From Chondrilla cf. caribensis (Eukaryota > Porifera > Demospongiae > Chondrillida > Chondrillidae), in NCBI GenBank assembly GCA_964020155.1, contig OZ026551.1, positions 3,569,018 through 3,633,017 of the forward strand: DNA of 64,000 nt. The letters run 5' to 3'. The notes below the pieces were generated by a model that did no database searches, was not told where the DNA came from, and saw only the letters and a list, made by a program, of their open reading frames with translations. Of the stretch, positions 9,477-20,070 are shown piece by piece. How positions within the stretch are numbered: the first letter of the stretch is position 1; each line of letters opens with the position of its first letter. The translations under genes were made by a program, and so were the position numbers.

Positions 9477-12400
9477 CATGGACACAGGCAATTTACAAAG
9501 TGTATCATTTTTTAATAAGACATACAAATTTGTTGTGAAAATTGTTTGGCATGCTTGGAAAATAATATTATGTTGAGGTTTATTAGGACTATTTTCGCAC
9601 ACCGTAAATGTAGTTTCATCAAACAATAATTATTCAGTGCAACATTTCACCCTTCTCGGGCTTCATCAGTGCACAAATAACCAGAAATACTCATTGATTA
9701 AGACTGATAGGTTAAGGTACAATGATTATTCACTGGTCAATTAGATTGACCAATGAGATGATGGTGATTTGAATCATTGTATCTAGAGATGTCCAATCAG
9801 GGAATCCCACACCGGACTCAGAGGATCTGAAATCATGTGGAAAAAGCCCTGGCCAGAAAACGAGTGAACCACACCAGAGGATTACGAAGATATCTCACCT
9901 CGATGTTGGGAAAGAAAAAGGAAAGACTGAAAACAAGACGAGCTTAGAAGACACCCATTTTGCACTGGATCTAGTCGAGGAAGAAGGAAGAAAACAGGAT
10001 GCCTTAATGAAGATAAAACTTAAAAAGAAGTGTGAAAGACTACTTGAAGAACAACAAAGATGAGCACTGAAGACTCCACACTTGGACAAAGAAAAAGTAG
10101 TGAAGAATCATAGCCGGAGACCACTCTCAACAACTGAACGCGAAGTACTCGCTCTGGGACTCAATTTTGCAATAACCCCTAAATCACTTCTGGTATTCGA
10201 CATCATAACATCTATCGAAAAAGCCGCAGAAACCTTACCACAAGAAACTGCTCATGACCTCAAAACGGAAGTAAAGAAATATCTAATGAAAGCTAAATCC
10301 CCCAAGCCCAACCCAAGCAGTAATCAAAGACAAGCATCGAAAACCCTGAAAAAGGATAATTCTATTGTAATACTTCCAGCAGATAAAGGCAATGTCACTG
10401 TGGTTTTTTGTAGAGACACATGATCTGAAGATAAGAAACCTTCTAGATGATGACAGCTATGCGAAGATAGATTCAGACCCGACCAACAAGATGGAAAAGA
10501 AAGTTAACAATGAGCTCAAAAAACTGTCTGAATCTGGAGAAATCAACAAGACCATGTATAACAAAATGAGGACTACGTTTAGTAATGCTCCCAAACTCTA
10601 CAGACTACCAAAGATACATAAACCAGATGTCCCATTAAGACCAATTATTGTATCCACCATAGGATCAGCTACCTACTATTTAGCAAAGGAATTGACAAAG
10701 ATTATCTCACCATTGGCAGGTACGTAAGTCCTTCTCCTCTTTTGTACAGGATTCAAGTGACTTTGTACAGAGAATGAAGAACATCAGATGAGAAGAGGAC
10801 ACAGTGTTGGTAAGTTTTGATGTGGTACAGCTGTTCACAAAGGTACCAATTGAAGAATCATTGGAGGTCACTGGCAGAATGCTGGAGAACAATTACGAGG
10901 AATTGATTACGACCTTACCAGTGGAGTCTATGAGGTGTCTATTGAACTTTTGCCTGACATCCACTTACTTCATGTGGGGAGACCAGCGTTACAAACAGAA
11001 GAAAGGGGCAGCCATGGGGAGCCCACTGTCACCAGTCATAGCCAACATAATCATGGAACATTTTGAAGAAGAGGTCATAAGAACTGCAGCAGTAAAACCG
11101 GATACTTGGCTACGCTATGTTGATTACACGTTTGTTGTATGGAAGGGAAGAATGGAGGATTTACAAAATTTCCTACAGCATCTGAATACTATAAGGACAA
11201 GTATCAAATTCACAATGGAAATGGAAATAGATGGACAACTACCATTTCTGGATGTATTGGTCAAGAAAAATGGAGATAAATTGTCCACTACAGTGTTCCG
11301 AAAGAAGATGCATACGGACCAATACATCAACTATGGCTTGAACCATCATCCAATGATAAAGTCAGGGGTCATCAAGTGCCTAAAAACCAGGATGGACAGG
11401 ATATGTGATAGAGTACCAGCCGATGGAAGAAAAACATCTGGTGGAAGCATTTATGAAAACGGCTATCCCAAGGGAGTAGTACTGGTAGCAATGAAGAAAA
11501 AGAACAATACCCAAGAGAATGAAGACACACCAGAGCAAGGGGAAGGAGTAAGAGAACCAACAATGAGGAACAACCTGTGTGTCATTCCCTGTCAAGGACT
11601 ACATGTTTGCCTTATATGTGCTTGAGTTATGTTGTAGGTTATTAAGTGTATCCGTTATCCATGTATCATTGATTTTGATTTCCTGTATTCGAGAAGAATA
11701 ATTATTCTGAAGAGTTTGTTGAAAGAGAGTGAGACAATCTCGCCAAACCCGTTACATTTGGTGAAAGCGGTGGGATTATTTGTTCGTTCCTTCTTTTTGG
11801 TGACCAGTTTAGGGAGATGTCGGATTCCCGTTCTTCATCACCCAGCAACGGCGAGTTGGCTTCGACTCTAGTGGAACTACTATGCCAGCAACAGAAGCAA
11901 TCAGAAGTGCAACAAGCCATATTTATGGGCATGTTAGAGCAGCAGAAACAGAACTTTGAAGTGCATAAAGCGGAAGTTACATCTCGGTTAGGATGTCCCC
12001 TTGTAAATGCCCACCGGCAGACCAAGGTTCCGCCACCCTTATTACAAAAGCTTCAGCCGTTCGACGATATACTGAGAACAGTTTCTAGCAGTCTTCGAGC
12101 GTGTGGCCCGCCAGCAAGAATGGCCTAATGAGACATGGTCGACCCAATTGGCAGCTTTTCTCAAGGGAAAAGCTGGGGATGCATACCTCGCCCTGCCATT
12201 CGAGGATACAAAGGATTTCGATAACGTGAAAAGTGCCATCTTGAAACGTTACGAGATCAACGAGGAAACTCATCGCCGGAAGTCCCGCGCTGACCAGAAG
12301 CACGATAAAGAAACACACCGAGAATTTATGGATCACTTGAGAGACCGTTTCCAGCCATGGATCAAAAGTCAGCAGATGCCAGTCGAGGACCTCATTGTTT

Positions 12401-15400
12401 TGGAGCAGTTTCACCAGTCCCTTCCCAACAACTTGGCGGTGTGGCTCCGTGATGGCAAACTGGATTCACTGCAAGGGGTAGCCGACCTGGCGGATGACTA
12501 TCTTCTCTCGAGGGCACCTACTCAGGTAAAGAAGGACCATAGTAACAGTGGAAGTACAAAACCCAACAAAGAAGCATCAGGAGAGAGGAAGTGCTTTGTG
12601 TGCCAGCAACCAGGACATCTAGCCAGAGATTGTCCCCAACAACAGGCAAGGGATCAAAAGGCCAGTAAGGGACCCCAGGGTACACGTGGAAAAGAGGTCA
12701 CGTGCTACAACTGCCACCACAAGGGGCACGTGTCCTCCATGTGCCCAAATAATGCAATATTCTGTACCAGCAAACCCGATAACAAGGAGAGTGGGTTAAT
12801 GCAGGCCGGGACGGTGGAAGGTCAACAGGTCAGCAAGGTCCTACTCGACACAGGGTGTTCAAGGACAATGGTGCGACAAGAGCTTGTCCCTCCAGAGAAG
12901 CTGCTGGAAGGTGAAGCAGTAACGATTCAGTGTGCACACGGAGATATGGTCCTCTACCCACTTGCTAAGATTGGAATGGAGGTTAACGGCCACCACCTGG
13001 ATATGGAAGTGGCTGTGTCGGATACCTTGCCAGTAGACGTGTTATTGGGAACTGATGCTCCAGAATTGCCAGTTCTGCTAGGTAAATTAGGAGCCTCAAG
13101 TGGCTATGGTAGTAGTCACCCGTTCAAAGGCATTGCAATTGCAAAAGGAGGAAATCCAATCACAAGAGTGTGAACATGAGTGTAGAGTAAGACCTTATTC
13201 TCTGGAAGAGCCAAAACAGACATTGGAGGAAATTGACTCAGAGCTGGACATCATTGCGAAAGATAGCGACGAGCAAGAGTTGGCTTTTCGTGATTTTTCT
13301 GATGAGTTGTTCTCCCCTGCAGGTCGTTCCAAAACTCAGCTCAGTAGATGCCAGAAGAGGGCAGCCAGACTGAGATTTGCTCAAGCGAGGGAGCACCCAC
13401 GACATACCCTAGACCTAGATGCCAGTGATTTGAAAAGGATGCAGGAGGATGATGAGTCCCTGAAACAAGCATGGGAAGCAGCCCGCGGGAAGCCAAATTG
13501 TGCAGTAGGTCCAGGATTTTTCATTAAGGATGGTCTATTGCTTCGGAAATCAGGCAAGTTGGACCAATTTGAGCAAGTAGTGGTACCGTTATCCTGTCGA
13601 CAGGATATCCTACGTCTCGCACATGAAGTACCACTAGCAGGCCATTTGGGAAAGAATAAGACAGCAAAGAGGATCTTGAATAGATTTTATTGGCCTACAC
13701 TCTTTTGAGATGTTAGGGATTACTGCAGAAGCTGTCCAATTTGCCAGAAAGCCAGTGGTCAAAAAGAAACCAGGGATCCATTAATCTCCTTACTGATAAT
13801 GTCAGTACCTTTCCAACGTATTGCTATGGATATCGTTGGGCCACTTCCAAAGAGCAGGAAGGGTAATCAGTAAATCCTAGTCATGTGTGATTATGCCACT
13901 AGGTACCCGGAAGCTGTTCCCCTACGAAGCATAGAGGCAGAGACCATTGCAGAAGAGTTGGTACAGCTATTCTCGAGAATAGGCATCCCCCAGGAAATCC
14001 TGACTGATCAAGGGAGTAATTTCACGTCAAGACTACTCCAGGAGTTGTACAAGCTGCTACATGTACATCCTATACGAACCAGTCCGTGCCACCCCCAGAC
14101 GGATGGTCTCATTGAACGATGCAGGCCATTGTGCAAGATAATTTAAGGGGATCACAACAGCGGCAAAAGTGTTGGTATGACAAATCTGCATGCCACTGGG
14201 AGTTTCAGCAAGGAGATCAAGTGCTAGTGTTGTTACCAATATCCACGAACAAGCTTCTAGCGCAGTGGCAGGGACCATGCAAGGTGAAGGACAGAGTGGA
14301 AAATGTCAATTATCTCATGGAAATGCATGATCGACCATAGAAGCACCGGATCTTCCATGTGAACATGTTGAAGAAAATGCATACACCAGCCATGAATGCT
14401 TACTTGGCCATGGAAGATAGCCCAGATGTTGACAACGAAGAAGACATGCCAGTGTGGAATGAAACGATACACTGATGGAGGATGAGCCAACTATGGGGAG
14501 CCAATTGAATATGAAGCAAAGACAAGGACTTGAAAAGCTATTGTATGAATATCGGGAGGTAATGAAGAACAAACCAGGTAAAACCACAATTGTGGAGTAT
14601 GCAATTGACACTGGTCCGGCAACACCAGTGAGGCTACCACCATACCAGCTTCCACATGCATACAAAGATGCTGTCTACAAGGAAATTTAGGACATGCTAC
14701 AAGCAGGACTGATCGAACCCTCCACTAGCTGTTGGGCATCGCCTATTGTACCAGTCAGGAAGAAAGATGGTTCTATTAGGCTATGTGTGGACTACCGCAG
14801 GCTGAATTCAGTCTCCAAACATGATGCCTACCCGATGCCTCGAATTGACGACATCATAGATCGGATTGGAGAAGTTAAGTACATTTCGGCCTTGGACCTT
14901 ACACGTGGGTACTGGCAGGTGCCAATGTCTGCAGCAGATCGCCACAAGACAGCCTTTACTACCCCAATGGGCCTTTTTCAGTTCACGGTTATGCCTTTTG
15001 GCCTTAGTGGAGCCCCAGCTACATTTCAAAGAATGATGGATCAAATTTTGAGTGGATACAAAGAATTCTCGGCAGCATACCTGGATGATTTGGTGGTGTT
15101 CAGTGATACGTGGGCGGAACACCTCAAGCATTTGAGGAACATATTGGAGCGCTTAAAATCAGCGGGACTGACAGCAAAGTTGAAGAAGTGCCACTTTGGC
15201 ATGGCAGAGTGCCGATATCTAGGCCACATTGTCGGCAGTGGGGTAGTGCGGCCAGAGCATGACAAAATCAGAGCTGTCCGTACATTTCGGGTTCCGAGGA
15301 CTAAAAAGGAAGTACGTACATTTCTCGGTGTTACGGGTTATTATTAGAAGTTTATTCATGGCTATGCCATGACTGCAGCACCCCTTACAGACTTGACCAG

Positions 15401-17085
15401 GAAGTCATCACCTAACCTCATCACCTGGACAGAGGAATGTCAAGTGGCTTTCCAAAAGTTGAAGGACGCCCTTTGTACGGCACCTATACTCTGGAGTCCC
15501 AACTTCGACCTACCCTTTATACTACAAACAGATGCATCTAATAGAGGAGTAGCTGCTGTTTTGAGCCAAACTGAACAGGACGAGGAGCTTCTCATTGCAT
15601 ATTTAAGTAAGAAGTTGCTACCTTGGGAACAAAGATACTCCATCATTGAAAAAGAATACCTCGCCATCAAGCTTGGGATGCAGGCTTTCAGGGTCTACTT
15701 GCTGGGTCGAGTATTTTCAGTGCAAACAGATCACCGTGTGTTGGAATGGCTTAATCAGTTAAAGGATTCCAACTACCGCCTATCGAGATGGAGTCTGGCG
15801 CTACAACCCTTCCAGTTCCAAGTTATTCATCAGGCAGGCCAATCTAATGGCAACGATGATGCATTATCGCGTATGGAATCCCATGAACCAAACACGGTTT
15901 GACTGGAGAAGGAGGGAGGGGTGTCAAGGACTACATGTTTGCCTTAAATGTGCTTGAGTTGTGCTGTAGGTTATCAAGTGTATCCGTTATCCATGTATCA
16001 TTGATTTTGATTTCCTGTATTCGAGAAGAATAATTATTCTGAAGAGTTTGTTGAAAGAGAGTGAGACGATCTTGGCGACCCCTTACATTCCCTTTGAGAA
16101 GGGAACATCAGAAAATTGGGGAGGATAGGCTGCTACCAGTATACAGGTTGATTAGTGTTTGCATAACTGTACCATTGTTTTTAAAACTGTTAATGAATGT
16201 ATTTGAACCTGACCAAATTAGGAAAAAGTGTATAATATATATATATATATACACCCCGTTGCCGGGGTAACCACAATGATTTATACTCTGAAGACTGGAC
16301 AATTATTCTATACACCAGTGTCTAACTGATACAAGAGGCCTGGGCTCTTATACACTTTTTCCTAATTTGGTCAGGTTCAAATACATTCATTAACAGTTTT
16401 AAAAACAATGGCGAAGTTATGCAAACACTAATCAACTATTATAATAACAAAGAGCACAACTTGACACCCGTACGACTTCCCGCCAAAACAAGTAAACGCC
16501 TAGAGGCGAGGTGTATAATAGTTGGACACTGAACCGCGTACAACTTCCCGCTAAAACAAGTAAACACCTAGAGGCGGGGTGTATAATAGTTAGACAAAGA
16601 CATTTTGCGGCCTATGGCTTATACACGCACTCGCCCCTCGGGCGCAAAGCGCCCTCGGGTCTCGAGCGTGTATAAGCCATAGACCGCAAAATGCCATTGT
16701 CTAACTATCACATACATATATATATATATACTGTACACAAACTGTAATACTTTCACCATGTACATACGTATGTACCCACATACAATATATACTCACCAGT
16801 TAAAATCTTTACGGAGTTAGAACTTTCACGACGAACAAAGGAGTCATGCTTGCTAGAATAATGTACAAGATAAACTTTGTCATTCTTTTTCAAATGATAT
16901 TCATCCAGTCGCTGATATTGATGCAGGAGGAATGGTTTCCGGTCTTCACCGGGTATTTTGTCAGGCTTCATGTTTATGATGGTGTAGTTCAGTGCCTGGA
17001 AGACATATAGTGAAGAGTTTACATAACTACACAACCCAGATGTACGTATGTCTACACACAAGTGTGTGGAGAGGTCATACTCATA

Positions 17086-17140
<55 letters not shown>

Positions 17141-17159
17141 AAACACACACAAACACACA

Positions 17160-17213
<54 letters not shown>

Positions 17214-17216
17214 GAT

Positions 17217-17276
<60 letters not shown>

Positions 17277-17284
17277 ACATGGAT

Positions 17285-17349
<65 letters not shown>

Positions 17350-17352
17350 GAT

Positions 17353-17406
<54 letters not shown>

Positions 17407-17414
17407 ACATGGAT

Positions 17415-17480
<66 letters not shown>

Positions 17481-17727
17481 CACATACATACACATGCAAC
17501 TCACATACATACATAAACTCACTTCATCCTTTACAAAGCTATCTTCTCCATCCAAGTCAAACAAATCTTTTCCTAACACTTCTACTCCACGTTTCTCGTG
17601 GTTGTCACGATCAAAATATATCGAACATCCTCTGGCTACATCCTTTGAAGGTATCACATGGTTGCATGTGAGAAGCATGGGAGGATCGTAGGGAAGTCGT
17701 ACTATGCTGCCTGATCCTTGACCAATT
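8450..17727 (-). CDS. Trypsin-like serine peptidase gene, five exons, partial
   Basis: Exons on the minus strand, in order: 17523-17727, 16797-16995, 9149-9349, 8800-8841, 8450-8562. All have GT-AG borders and matching phases (0, 1, 1, 1; the last ends in phase 0). Exon 1 has GQGSGSIVRLP and the His motif LLTCNHVIPS. Exon 2 starts ALNYTIINMKPD, where this fold normally has the catalytic Asp (LDYT); here the codon at 16987-16989 is AAC, Asn. Exon 3 has the nucleophile motif TGGGSGGCPV (Ser codon 9309-9311) and VLVGIHRG. Later exons give a linker and a tail with PDPVYSELDI. The 5-prime start and downstream exons were not found. The 7.4-kb second intron contains two nested retroelements. Downstream on the same strand lies the CARD-GTPase, possibly the same gene. 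Confidence 0.8.
8624..8652. repeat. CA microsatellite
   Basis: About 14 CA units in a peptidase intron. Confidence 0.95.
8893..9032. repeat. CA microsatellite with rare interruptions
   Basis: About 65 CA units with three short interruptions, between peptidase exons 3 and 4. Poly-Cys/Val or Thr/His frames here are artefacts. Confidence 0.95.
9418..9472. repeat. CA microsatellite
   Basis: About 27 uninterrupted CA units, just inside the large peptidase intron near the exon 3 acceptor. Confidence 0.95.
9637..11589 (+). mobile_element. Penelope-like retroelement (PLE), decayed, left part
   Basis: Coding starts near 9930 and continues in three frames to 11589. It includes PLE blocks such as RPLSTTEREVLALGLNFAI, SIVILPADKGN, KLYRLPKIHKPDVPLRPIIV, VSFDVVQLFTKVPIEE, GAAMGSPLSPVIANI and LPFLDVLV. 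PLE reverse transcriptases extend a nicked target, usually with a GIY-YIG nuclease. Breaks: TGA near 10062, a one-base gain near 10408, a frameshift near 10722, TGA near 10788, and TAC at 11125-11127, which changes the last Asp of the YVDD box to Tyr. The rest of the element resumes after the LTR element, at 16088-16135. No GIY-YIG domain is seen here. Confidence 0.85.
9640..9695 (-). ncRNA. Hammerhead-like motif at the PLE end (tentative)
   Basis: The minus strand reads CTGATGA, a GCCC/GGGT stem with a GAGAA loop, then GAAA, flanked by GTGCA and TGCAC. This resembles a hammerhead core with a minimal stem III. PLEs are known to carry hammerhead ribozymes in their terminal repeats. The stem I/III register is imperfect and the strand is opposite to the RT, so activity is doubtful. 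Confidence 0.35.
11590..11756 (+). repeat. 5-prime LTR of the Gmr1-like element
   Basis: Starts TGTC and ends TTACA. It matches 15922-16087 with about ten differences, mostly near the 3-prime end. A TTCCC duplication precedes it. Confidence 0.92.
11817..13173 (+). pseudogene. Gag-protease region of the Gmr1-like element
   Basis: An N-terminal coiled, Gln-rich segment is followed by a one-base frame change near 12100. A capsid-like region comes next (STQLAAFLKGKAGDAYLALP). Two CCHC zinc knuckles follow, CFVCQQPGHLARDC near 12592 and CYNCHHKGHVSSMC near 12703, as in retroelement nucleocapsids that bind RNA. A retropepsin motif LLDTGCSRTMV follows at about 12840, with VDVLLGTD downstream. The frame closes at 13173, and coding continues in another frame from 13100. 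Confidence 0.85.
13100..14460 (+). pseudogene. Integrase of the Gmr1-like element, internally deleted
   Basis: A linker is followed by the HHCC zinc-binding block (HEVPLAGHLGKNKTAKRILN, then a TGA at 13706 interrupting the YWP region, then CRSCPICQKA). The core holds Asp in AMDIVGPLP, Asp in LTDQGSNF and Glu in GLIER. A stop lies near 13870. After GLIER (about 14115) the normal stretch of roughly 90 residues is missing and the frame jumps to QDNLRGSQQRQKCWYDKSA and a C-terminal GPY/F-like block ending near 14460. The enzyme would insert the DNA copy; this one cannot be made whole. It lies upstream of RT, unlike most gypsy elements. Confidence 0.85.
14475..15902 (+). pseudogene. Reverse transcriptase-RNase H of the Gmr1-like element
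   Basis: Gypsy-type RT blocks appear in order: VRLPPYQLPHAYKDAVYKEI, a TAG near 14688, RKKDGSIRLCVDYRRLN, LDLTRGYWQVPM, FTVMPFGLSGAPATFQRMMD and the active-site YLDD (AAYLDDLVVFS, about 15080). A second TAG lies near 15346, followed by RNase H with ILQTDASNRGVAAVLSQ, EKEYLAIKLGM and VQTDHRVLEW, and a stop at 15900-15902. Catalytic residues remain, but the stops break the frame. There is no integrase after RNase H; a purine tract and the LTR follow directly. Confidence 0.9.
15922..16087 (+). repeat. 3-prime LTR of the Gmr1-like element
   Basis: Near-identical to 11590-11756. It follows a GGAGGGAGGGG purine tract and is followed by the TTCCC duplication. Confidence 0.92.
16088..16140 (+). mobile_element. 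Continuation of the split Penelope-like element
   Basis: After the TTCCC duplication the PLE sequence resumes briefly (codons FEKGTSENWGG) and then ends. The match to the left part across the duplication shows that the LTR element inserted into the PLE. Confidence 0.6.
16147..16437. repeat. Foldback/MITE with about 88-bp inverted arms
   Basis: The arms beginning GTTGATTAGTGTTTGCATAA at the left, and their inverted copy ending near 16437, are nearly identical. The centre is AT-rich with a TATA run and ACACCCCGTTGCCGGGG. Confidence 0.85.
16455..16710. repeat. Direct repeat pair and long GC-rich hairpin
   Basis: Two copies of a roughly 68-bp unit (CGCCAAAACAAGTAAACGCC, then GGTGTATAATAGTT) are followed by a hairpin of about 118 bp with arms GTTAGACAA...TTATACACGC and a CGGGCGCAAAGCGCCC centre. 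Both look like non-coding terminal parts of MITEs. Confidence 0.8.
17088..17476. repeat. CA array with regular ATGGATG interruptions
   Basis: CA units are broken at near-regular 62-68-bp intervals by ATGGATG (about 17212, 17280, 17347, 17409), making a higher-order repeat. It lies in the intron between peptidase exons 1 and 2. Confidence 0.95.
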
Positions 17728-19242
17728 CTACACAGTACAAAGCGTTTGAGAGGGCACACACTCACACAAGCTCACAGTTCACACTAGCAATATGCACACA
17801 CCCACATTGAAGTACAGCGAGGTTTTGTTAGTCAACCACTGCTATCCAATTATCCAACATCATTTCTGTGCATAATTAATTCCTTGTGGGCTTAATAAGG
17901 ATTAATTTGAATATTTTGCCAAACTACATATGCATGCCCCATCCATACGTATGTGTACATACATTACACATACTTACTGTAGGGTAGATGTGTGTGCATA
18001 TGCACAGAACTAAAAATCATACCCATTGTATAATACTGACATATGTACGTATAAGGTAAGCGCGGATATTTTCGAAAAGTGCCTAATTCCGAACAGTTCG
18101 TCTCTCACCGTTTATTTTCAAGAAACTATCTTTTATAGTTCATATAATTAATCCTTATGCACCAGGTGAGAAACAGCATTCTTTGGTCTGTTCATTATTG
18201 ATCGGATTAGGTGGAAAATCGACATGTTCGGAATTAACGACTGCTTGAAATTATCCCCGCCTACCTTATATGACATGTAGAAAATCAGAAGGTAAGATCT
18301 TTTTTCTAATTCTTGTAGCGACCACACAACTACATAGCAGTGTACAGCACAAGGGCTTATAAACACAGTGCACTCACTTGCTGTGTGTGTCGATGAACAG
18401 TACTGATCGCATCATTTTATTCTTGTACGAAACTTCCAGTGCACCAGCGCCATCAAGAGTAGCTGCCATCCCTTCGGTTACAAGTGTTCAAGAGAAAAGA
18501 CAGATCAAACCTGGTCCTTGTCTATACCCTCTGACGGCAAAGGAGGAGATGAACCAAGATCATCGACATAGACACACATTCCCATGCAAGAGTGTTTAGC
18601 TGTTGCTGACCGAGGTGATACTAGAGTGAGCATGTGTGTAAGACTTACGTGAGAACACACACTACACTATAGCAAAAGTACTATATTCTATACTCGGTAG
18701 ACCATAATCCTAGTAGGAAAGTGCCCGTGCAAGGTAAATGCTGTACACACTGAACCAAATATTTCGCCATCTCACACATAGCCCAGGGCTTATTTGAAGG
18801 CCTCCGGTCAATAAGGTACTTTAACGTATTCCGTAATTTCTGAGAAAACGGAGTTTAATCGTTTACGGAGTAGTACAGGTAAGTACCGTAACGAATACGT
18901 AATAAAAATGGGCTCCCACCATAGATAATAGAACTACGTAATTCTATTATCTATGTTCCCACCACCAGAATGCTCACTTCTTTCGCATTTACATTTCATT
19001 TACTACTTCTTGAGATGGTAGATGTCGTTTTCAGAACGAAAGTAAATTTTTTCTTCCAAACGTTATAAAGCCTTTTTTACCGTAGGCCTTCATTTACACA
19101 TCTACCTTCTGGAAGGACAGAATGTCGGATAAATGGGTGTTCGGTAGTTTGTCTTCTAGGGTAACACTTCACTTCGGTGTCTCCTCAAGTTCTCTTGTCT
19201 CTTAGTAATAGGCTCTCTGTCTCGTGTGGCTCCACCAATAAT
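17728..19242. other. Upstream of the peptidase exons: no sure gene
   Basis: Exons for the peptidase N-terminus may lie here but none is clear. 18378-18599 is open on the plus strand without a recognisable domain. A perfect hairpin with arms CATAGATAATAGAA lies near 18920-18956. Confidence 0.4.
18050..18271. mobile_element. MITE-like element
   Basis: Terminal inverted repeats of about 24 bp (ATAAGGTAAGCGCGGATATT and its near-complement at 18248-18271) surround about 170 bp of non-coding DNA that has its own inverted pieces (TTCCGAAC and GTTCGGAA). Confidence 0.65.
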
Positions 19243-19460
19243 GGTCCGTGAATTATACCATTGTACTATCGGATAGTCTCGCGTAGCCAGTCCCTTTTCC
19301 GGTACGCTTCCTTATTTGGAAGCGTTGGGACGGAACACCAGACCCTTTTCCCGCTTCCAAATAAGGAAGCGTACCGGAAGAGGGGCTGGCTACGCGAGAC
19401 TACTATCGGACCGGACGGTCCGGTCCGGTCCGATAGTACAATGGTATAATTTACGGACCA
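19243..19460. repeat. Long palindrome of about 215 bp
   Basis: The arms read inward from GGTCCGTGAATTATACCATT and pair almost fully, including the block CTCGCGTAGCCAG and CGGTACGCTTCCTTATTTGG. The right arm has an extra CCGGACGGTCCGG insert. It is probably a foldback transposon. Confidence 0.88.
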
Positions 19461-19461
19461 C

Positions 19462-19834
19462 GTGTAATATTTATGGAGACTACAGAAGGTGGACTCCAAG
19501 GAGGGACCTGGAAGACCAGCAGCAGTTCGTTGACAAGTGTAATATTTATGGAGACTACAGAAGGTGGACTCCAAGGAGGGACCTGGAAGACCAGCAGCAG
19601 TTCGTTGACAAGTGTAATATTTATGGAGACTACAGAAGGTGGACTCCAAGGAGGGACCTGGAAGACCGCAGCAGTTCGTTGACAAGTGTAATATTTATGG
19701 AGACTACAGAAGGTGGACTCCAAGGAGGGACCTAGAAGACCAGTTACAGTTCGTTGACAAGTGTAATATTTATGGAGACTTCTGAAGGTGGACTCCAAGG
19801 AGGGACCTGGAAGACCAGTTCGTTGACAGACGAC
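19462..19834. repeat. 75-bp minisatellite, about five copies
   Basis: Unit GTGTAATATTTATGGAGACT...TTCGTTGACAA. One copy has lost three bases. Because 75 is a multiple of three, several frames stay open throughout; no domain is seen. Confidence 0.92.
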
Positions 19835-20070
19835 GAAGGCTACGACGGACGTCACATCGTGGCAGTACATGATGGCCGTTTTCCCATTCTCTTAGCGAGA
19901 GCAATCTAGTCCTTCAAGTAGAAGTAAAATGGTAAGTATGTATACCCTTCTCTGGTACTGTGTCTATAAATAGAGTGGAGTAGATAGCTAACAGTATTGT
20001 CTCATTGTGTAAGTGAATAATATGAAATAAAAATAAATTAACATGTTATTTACAAGACATGCAAGATCAC

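Larger units (their letters stand above)
11590..16087 (+). mobile_element. LTR retrotransposon, Ty3/gypsy class with Gmr1-like gene order
   Basis: Flanked by TTCCC target duplications at 11585-11589 and 16088-16092. The 167- and 166-bp LTRs begin TGTCAAGGAC and end TTACA. A purine-rich tract precedes the 3-prime LTR. Order of coding blocks: gag with two zinc knuckles, protease, integrase (13600-14460), reverse transcriptase (14475-15347), RNase H (15369-15902). Integrase before RT is copia-like, but the RT, RNase H and integrase sequences are gypsy-like, which is the hallmark of the Gmr1 clade. The LTRs differ at about ten positions by eye. Many stops and an internal deletion show the copy is dead. 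It sits inside a PLE. Confidence 0.9.

Noticed and set aside
10722..10752. A 30-base intron in the PLE
   Set aside because: Too short to splice. The bases also encode part of the conserved PLE linker in another frame, so a small indel explains it better.
19266..19870. 139-codon open frames over the palindrome and minisatellite
   Set aside because: They exist because the 75-bp unit is a multiple of three. Both strands stay open and no domain is present.
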